Shown piece by piece: positions 32,650 to 35,194 of a stretch of DNA of 35,194 nucleotides. Source of the stretch: Bradyrhizobium sp. (GTDB lineage Bacteria; Pseudomonadota; Alphaproteobacteria; Rhizobiales; Xanthobacteraceae); assembly GCF_027307225.1 (NCBI RefSeq), contig NZ_DAHUXJ010000105.1:1-35194 (forward strand). The letters are read 5' to 3'. A program made the position numbers and the translations under genes. The notes under the pieces were generated by a model. It was not told where the DNA came from. It did no database searches and worked only from the letters and a program-made list of their open reading frames with translations. Numbering within the stretch: position 1 is the stretch's first letter; every line of letters starts with the position of its first letter.

Positions 32650-33066
32650 TTATTGCGGGCGTTCGGGGCTGGCCAAGAGCAACCGAAGAGGCAACAGGGG
32701 ACCGATCGCGATATACTCGTGATCGATAAGGTTTTGCTTGGCCAACGGCAGACTCTCCATGATCGCGTGCGCTTCCGCGACGTCTTTGGTATCGAGCAAG
32801 AAGACGCCACCGCGGCCGTCGGCACGCGAGAACCATTCACGAATTTTCCCACCGACGTAGAGCTGCACGGTCTGCCGGACTTCGGTCGGCATGACGGCCA
32901 TGACTTGTTCGCGTGTGACGTTGGCCTTGGCCGTCAGGATGACCAGCACCCCCGTGGTTACGGACGAGACGCTTTGTGTTTGAGCAACGGATGATTCGGT
33001 CATGGCAGGGGCTCCTACAAGAGTTAGGGTGAGTGCGAGGGCGGCGGTCCGGACGACCTTCATCAT
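32650..33066 (-). CDS. Secreted muconolactone-isomerase-like alpha/beta-barrel protein
   Basis: The 138-residue protein has a signal peptide (VVRTAALALTLTLVGAPAM). The mature part VLVILTAKANVTREQVMAVMPTEV, then KIREWFSRADGRGGVFLLDTKDVAEAHAIMESLPL, fits the ferredoxin-like dimeric alpha/beta barrel of muconolactone isomerase/YciI-like proteins (EW-sraDGrGGvFl, eA...m.slP). Such domains are usually cytosolic, so export is unusual. ATG 33066 has GGAG 7 nt upstream; a second ATG follows at once. It is first in the operon and divergent from lysR across 157 nt. The substrate is unknown. Confidence 0.8.
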   Translation of the reverse strand: MMKVVRTAALALTLTLVGAPAMTESSVAQTQSVSSVTTGVLVILTAKANVTREQVMAVMPTEVRQTVQLYVGGKIREWFSRADGRGGVFLLDTKDVAEAHAIMESLPLAKQNLIDHEYIAIGPLLPLRLLLASPERPQ

Positions 33067-33107
33067 TCTCAGTCTCCGATCGGTGGCAGGTTGCTCAGTT
33101 CCCCCTT

Positions 33108-33129
33108 GACGATCACGGCAGGGATCGTC
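33108..33129. promoter_or_regulatory. Candidate LysR operator
   Basis: GACGATC-N8-GATCGTC is a perfect 7-bp inverted repeat in the gap between the LysR gene and the divergent operon. It contains ATC-N8-GAT, close to the ATC-N9-GAT spacing of many LysR-type boxes though one base short. It lies about 40 nt from the operon start and 95 nt from lysR. Confidence 0.5.
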
Positions 33130-33223
33130 GCTGTGGCCCACCAACGAGCGTGGGTCCCGGTCTGCAAGACCTGACATAAGGCAGCTTTCCACGAGCGACT
33201 ATCCGCGATAATCTTGACGAACC

Positions 33224-34153
33224 ATGAAGCAGAGCTTCACAGTCAGACAGGGTGCGCTGGACGGCGTCGAAGCGTTTCTCGGTGTCGCGAGGCACCGTAG
33301 TTTCCGCAGGGCCGCCGACGAACTCGGGGTAACAACCTCTGCGGTGAGCCAGGCCGTGCGGGCGCTCGAAGCACGCGTTGGCGTCGCACTTTTCATCCGA
33401 ACGACGCGAAGCGTCGGACTAACCGAGGCCGGCGAACGTTTTCATACTCGCGCAAGGCCGGCGTTCGATGAACTGGTGTCGGCGAGCGAAGCGGCGCGCC
33501 AACTTGCCGACAAACCGAGCGGTCTTTTGCGGCTCACCGTGCCCCGTAGCGTCGTACCGATCGTTCTGGAGCCGATCGTCGCCTCCTTCTGCAGCGCCTA
33601 CCCCGAGGTTCAGGTTGAGGTCGTCGCCAGCGAGACGCTTGTCGACCTCGCAGCGGAGGGCTTCGATGCCGGTGTTCGGATGGGCCAGTTCATTGCGCTC
33701 GACATGGTCACCGTGCGGCTCACTCCCCCGTTCCGGCTCGTTGTCGTTTGCAATCCTTCATATCTGGCAAGCCGCGCAGCTCCCGGAGCTCCGGCTCAAC
33801 TGATCGATCACGCATGCCTTCGTTGGCGCCGCTCAGGAGGCGCAATCGCGCCGTGGACATTCGACGACAATGGTCGTGCGATCGAGGTCGTCGTCAACGG
33901 ACCCTACATTGCGAACGATTTTCCGACGCTGATCAGCGCTGCGATTGCGGGAATAGGCTTGGCGCAAGTGCCAGAGCCGGTAGCCGCGCGATCAATTGCC
34001 GAAGGCAAGTTGCAGTGCGTGCTCGAGCCTTTTGCACCACTTACTCCGGGCGTCTTCCTCTATCATCCGGGCAGGCACCAAGTCATGCCGAAGCTGCGAG
34101 CCTTCATCGAGCACGTCAAGGTCAACGCGGGTGGACGCGGATCAAAGGCATAA
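33224..34153 (+). CDS. LysR-family transcriptional regulator
   Basis: The 309-residue protein has an N-terminal winged HTH (about 10-70: FLGVARHRSFRRAADELGV, TSAVSQAVRALEARVGVALF, RTTRSVGLTEAGE). A LysR substrate-binding domain follows (LRLTVPRSVVPIVLEPIVASF, VDLAAEGFDAGVRMG, GIGLAQVPEPVA, LYHPGRHQVMPKLRAFIEHV). The pattern is that of the CrgA/AaeR-like group common in proteobacteria. ATG 33224 begins MKQSFTVRQGALDGVEAF. It is divergent from the three-gene operon and is its likely regulator through the palindrome at 33108-33129. The inducer is unknown. Confidence 0.93.
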   Translation: MKQSFTVRQGALDGVEAFLGVARHRSFRRAADELGVTTSAVSQAVRALEARVGVALFIRTTRSVGLTEAGERFHTRARPAFDELVSASEAARQLADKPSGLLRLTVPRSVVPIVLEPIVASFCSAYPEVQVEVVASETLVDLAAEGFDAGVRMGQFIALDMVTVRLTPPFRLVVVCNPSYLASRAAPGAPAQLIDHACLRWRRSGGAIAPWTFDDNGRAIEVVVNGPYIANDFPTLISAAIAGIGLAQVPEPVAARSIAEGKLQCVLEPFAPLTPGVFLYHPGRHQVMPKLRAFIEHVKVNAGGRGSKA

Positions 34154-34160
34154 TGACGAG

Positions 34161-34213
34161 GTCCGCTTTGTCGGCGGAAGCGGACATCGCGTCGATCAGC
34201 ACGTTGGCCGGCA
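34161..34213 (+). repeat. 53-bp direct repeat, right copy
   Basis: It begins 7 nt after the lysR stop. The perfect GTCCGCTT/AAGCGGAC inverted repeat with 9-nt spacer is kept; seven differences from 31057-31109 lie mostly in the spacer and the last 15 bases. Confidence 0.75.
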
Positions 34214-34238
34214 ACGGGCCAGGAGCGGTCACTCAGCT

Positions 34239-34577
34239 TCAGCATGGGATCGCCGAGAGCAGAGAGCACAAGCCCATACACACTGCTCCGGACACAGCAA
34301 CATTCAACAACGATTGTGGCGCGATCGCTTGTTTCGTTAATCCGATCACGAGAAAAGCGGCGGTTGCCGCTCCCACCACCGCGCTCAGGGACGCTCTTAG
34401 AGGCTGGGAGAAGAAATGCGCAAAGTAGCCATCAAGCGGTCCAATAACGATTGAAACACCAAGCGAGAACATGAACGCCAGCACTGTGCCGTCGCCAATT
34501 TCGAATGGTCGTCCTGCTATTAGATCGATAACGGCCGCCGACGCGATGCCGAGCGCTGGGCCGAACACAGAGAACAT
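34239..34577 (-). CDS. Unknown small membrane protein
   Basis: The 112-residue protein has about three or four hydrophobic helices: MFSVFGPALGIASAAVIDLIAG, TVLAFMFSLGVSIVIGPLDGYF, LSAVVGAATAAFLVIGLT, and a C-terminal AVSGAVCMGLCSLLSAI. I do not recognise it. ATG 34577 was preferred over an in-frame start 54 nt upstream because GGAG lies 7 nt before it. It is convergent with lysR, and the second direct repeat lies between the two stops. Confidence 0.75.
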   Translation of the reverse strand: MFSVFGPALGIASAAVIDLIAGRPFEIGDGTVLAFMFSLGVSIVIGPLDGYFAHFFSQPLRASLSAVVGAATAAFLVIGLTKQAIAPQSLLNVAVSGAVCMGLCSLLSAIPC

Positions 34578-35194
34578 TAGAAGTCTCCAAGCTCGCAGAA
34601 AACAGCCCTGACCATTTCCGCTTCGGGTCATCAGCGTCGATCTCGCCTGCGCCCAACTTCGTCCCGTTTGCCCCTGTAAACGACATATCGATGAAAGCTG
34701 GCTTTCGTCGGTAGGGGAAGAGGCGACATCAGTGACACGAAAGAGGCGGCCTTCACTTCTTCACAGGAATAAAAATCTCTGGTGCCCACTTTCCGAAGTT
34801 CGTGCTCCATCGCAGCGCCCACCTTCACGAACTTCGGAAAGTCATGGACTACTCACAAACTTATTGATTCTAGTGCGGTCGGCGCAATGATCATCCATGA
34901 AACAAGTATTGCTTCAGCTCCCGTCACGACCGCGCGCCAGCGTCCTCTTTGGACCGTCCACCCGGTCGCGAGGAGATTGGCCGGGTCATGACCTTTTGCG
35001 AAAATGCAACAGCGATCCGCCGCGGACTTCATTGCTCGAGGTTGCATTGTCCTGTGTCCGTAGCGGGTGAAGATGTCGTATTTTTGTAGCTCGTGATCTG
35101 TCGCCTTCGTTGTTGAGTTTCGGAGGAGCCGGAAAGCGTGGACGGTTCCGCCAGCCTGGTCATGCCATGGATATTGCTGCCGGGTTAGCCCTCT
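34578..35194. other. Gene-free right end of the window
   Basis: No supported gene in about 617 bases. It contains a degenerate composite hairpin repeat (34779-34880). The last ~110 bases look neither like the upstream repeats nor like a protein I recognise; they could be the edge of a gene or insertion element continuing outside the window. Confidence 0.6.
34779..34880. repeat. Decayed copy of the paired-hairpin repeat
   Basis: ACTTTCCGAAGTTCGTG at 34788-34804 pairs perfectly with 34826-34842. It is flanked by degenerate ends (CTGGTG on the left, CTACTCAC on the right). A 13-nt linker leads to CTAGTGCGGTC at 34870-34880, the start of a B-type hairpin whose remainder is missing. Confidence 0.75.

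Noticed and set aside
34853..35047. 64-codon minus-strand frame near the right end
   Set aside because: It ends inside the decayed repeat, has a weak ribosome site and no recognisable family; one hydrophobic stretch is not enough.
35085..35194. Insertion-sequence end at the right edge
   Set aside because: The last bases look different from the upstream sequence, but no terminal inverted repeat or transposase frame can be seen, so it cannot be supported.

Overview
The window looks like a stretch of chromosome from a high-GC alphaproteobacterium of the Bradyrhizobium group. This is a judgement from memory of protein families, not a search. The strongest cues are a TlpA thioredoxin close to the B. 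japonicum protein, the argH-lptM-lysA order next to a TIGR02302/DUF4175 membrane protein, many small Bradyrhizobium-style secreted proteins, and several families of intergenic palindromes.

Layout. 0-8.5 kb: a DUF4175 giant membrane protein cut by the left edge, a 3-hydroxyisobutyrate-dehydrogenase-like gene, the lysA/lptM/argH operon, divergent tlpA, and an FAH-family hydrolase. 8.5-13 kb: a YjfB-like small protein, an etfB-etfA-hbd operon (beta-oxidation type electron transfer), a PduO-type cobalamin adenosyltransferase and a HIG1-domain peptide, with paired hairpin repeats between them. 13-22 kb: a YihY/BrkB membrane protein, a soluble hybrid histidine kinase, gluQ, an AlkA glycosylase, an FMO-like flavoprotein, a TctC-type binding protein translationally coupled to a CLC channel, and an HNH protein. 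22-30.2 kb: a four-hairpin repeat array, an HtrA-like protein that has lost its catalytic triad, an esterase, a one-TM peptide, tauE-dsbA, three small secreted cysteine-pair proteins (one PsiF), an AbrB-family membrane protein and dsbB. 30.4 kb: tRNA-Leu(CAA), followed by about 740 bp of repeat-rich non-coding DNA. 31.2-34.6 kb: an accessory-looking module (two unknown membrane proteins, a secreted muconolactone-isomerase-like protein, a divergent LysR regulator and another small membrane protein) with imperfect 53-bp direct repeats around its core. The last 600 bp hold only a decayed repeat.

Two themes stand out. First, a family of two-hairpin repeats with CTAGTG/CACTAG ends, a 13-14 nt linker and a conserved 3-nt (occasionally 4-nt) asymmetry in the stem recurs at least five times. 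Two 167-bp copies are about 96% identical in opposite orientation, two direct copies bracket the adenosyltransferase gene, and one of these supplies and pairs with that gene's Shine-Dalgarno. Second, periplasmic thiol chemistry is dense here: TlpA, DsbA, DsbB and three small secreted proteins with paired cysteines between dsbA and dsbB. No CRISPR array, recognisable transposase, integrase or phage gene was seen.
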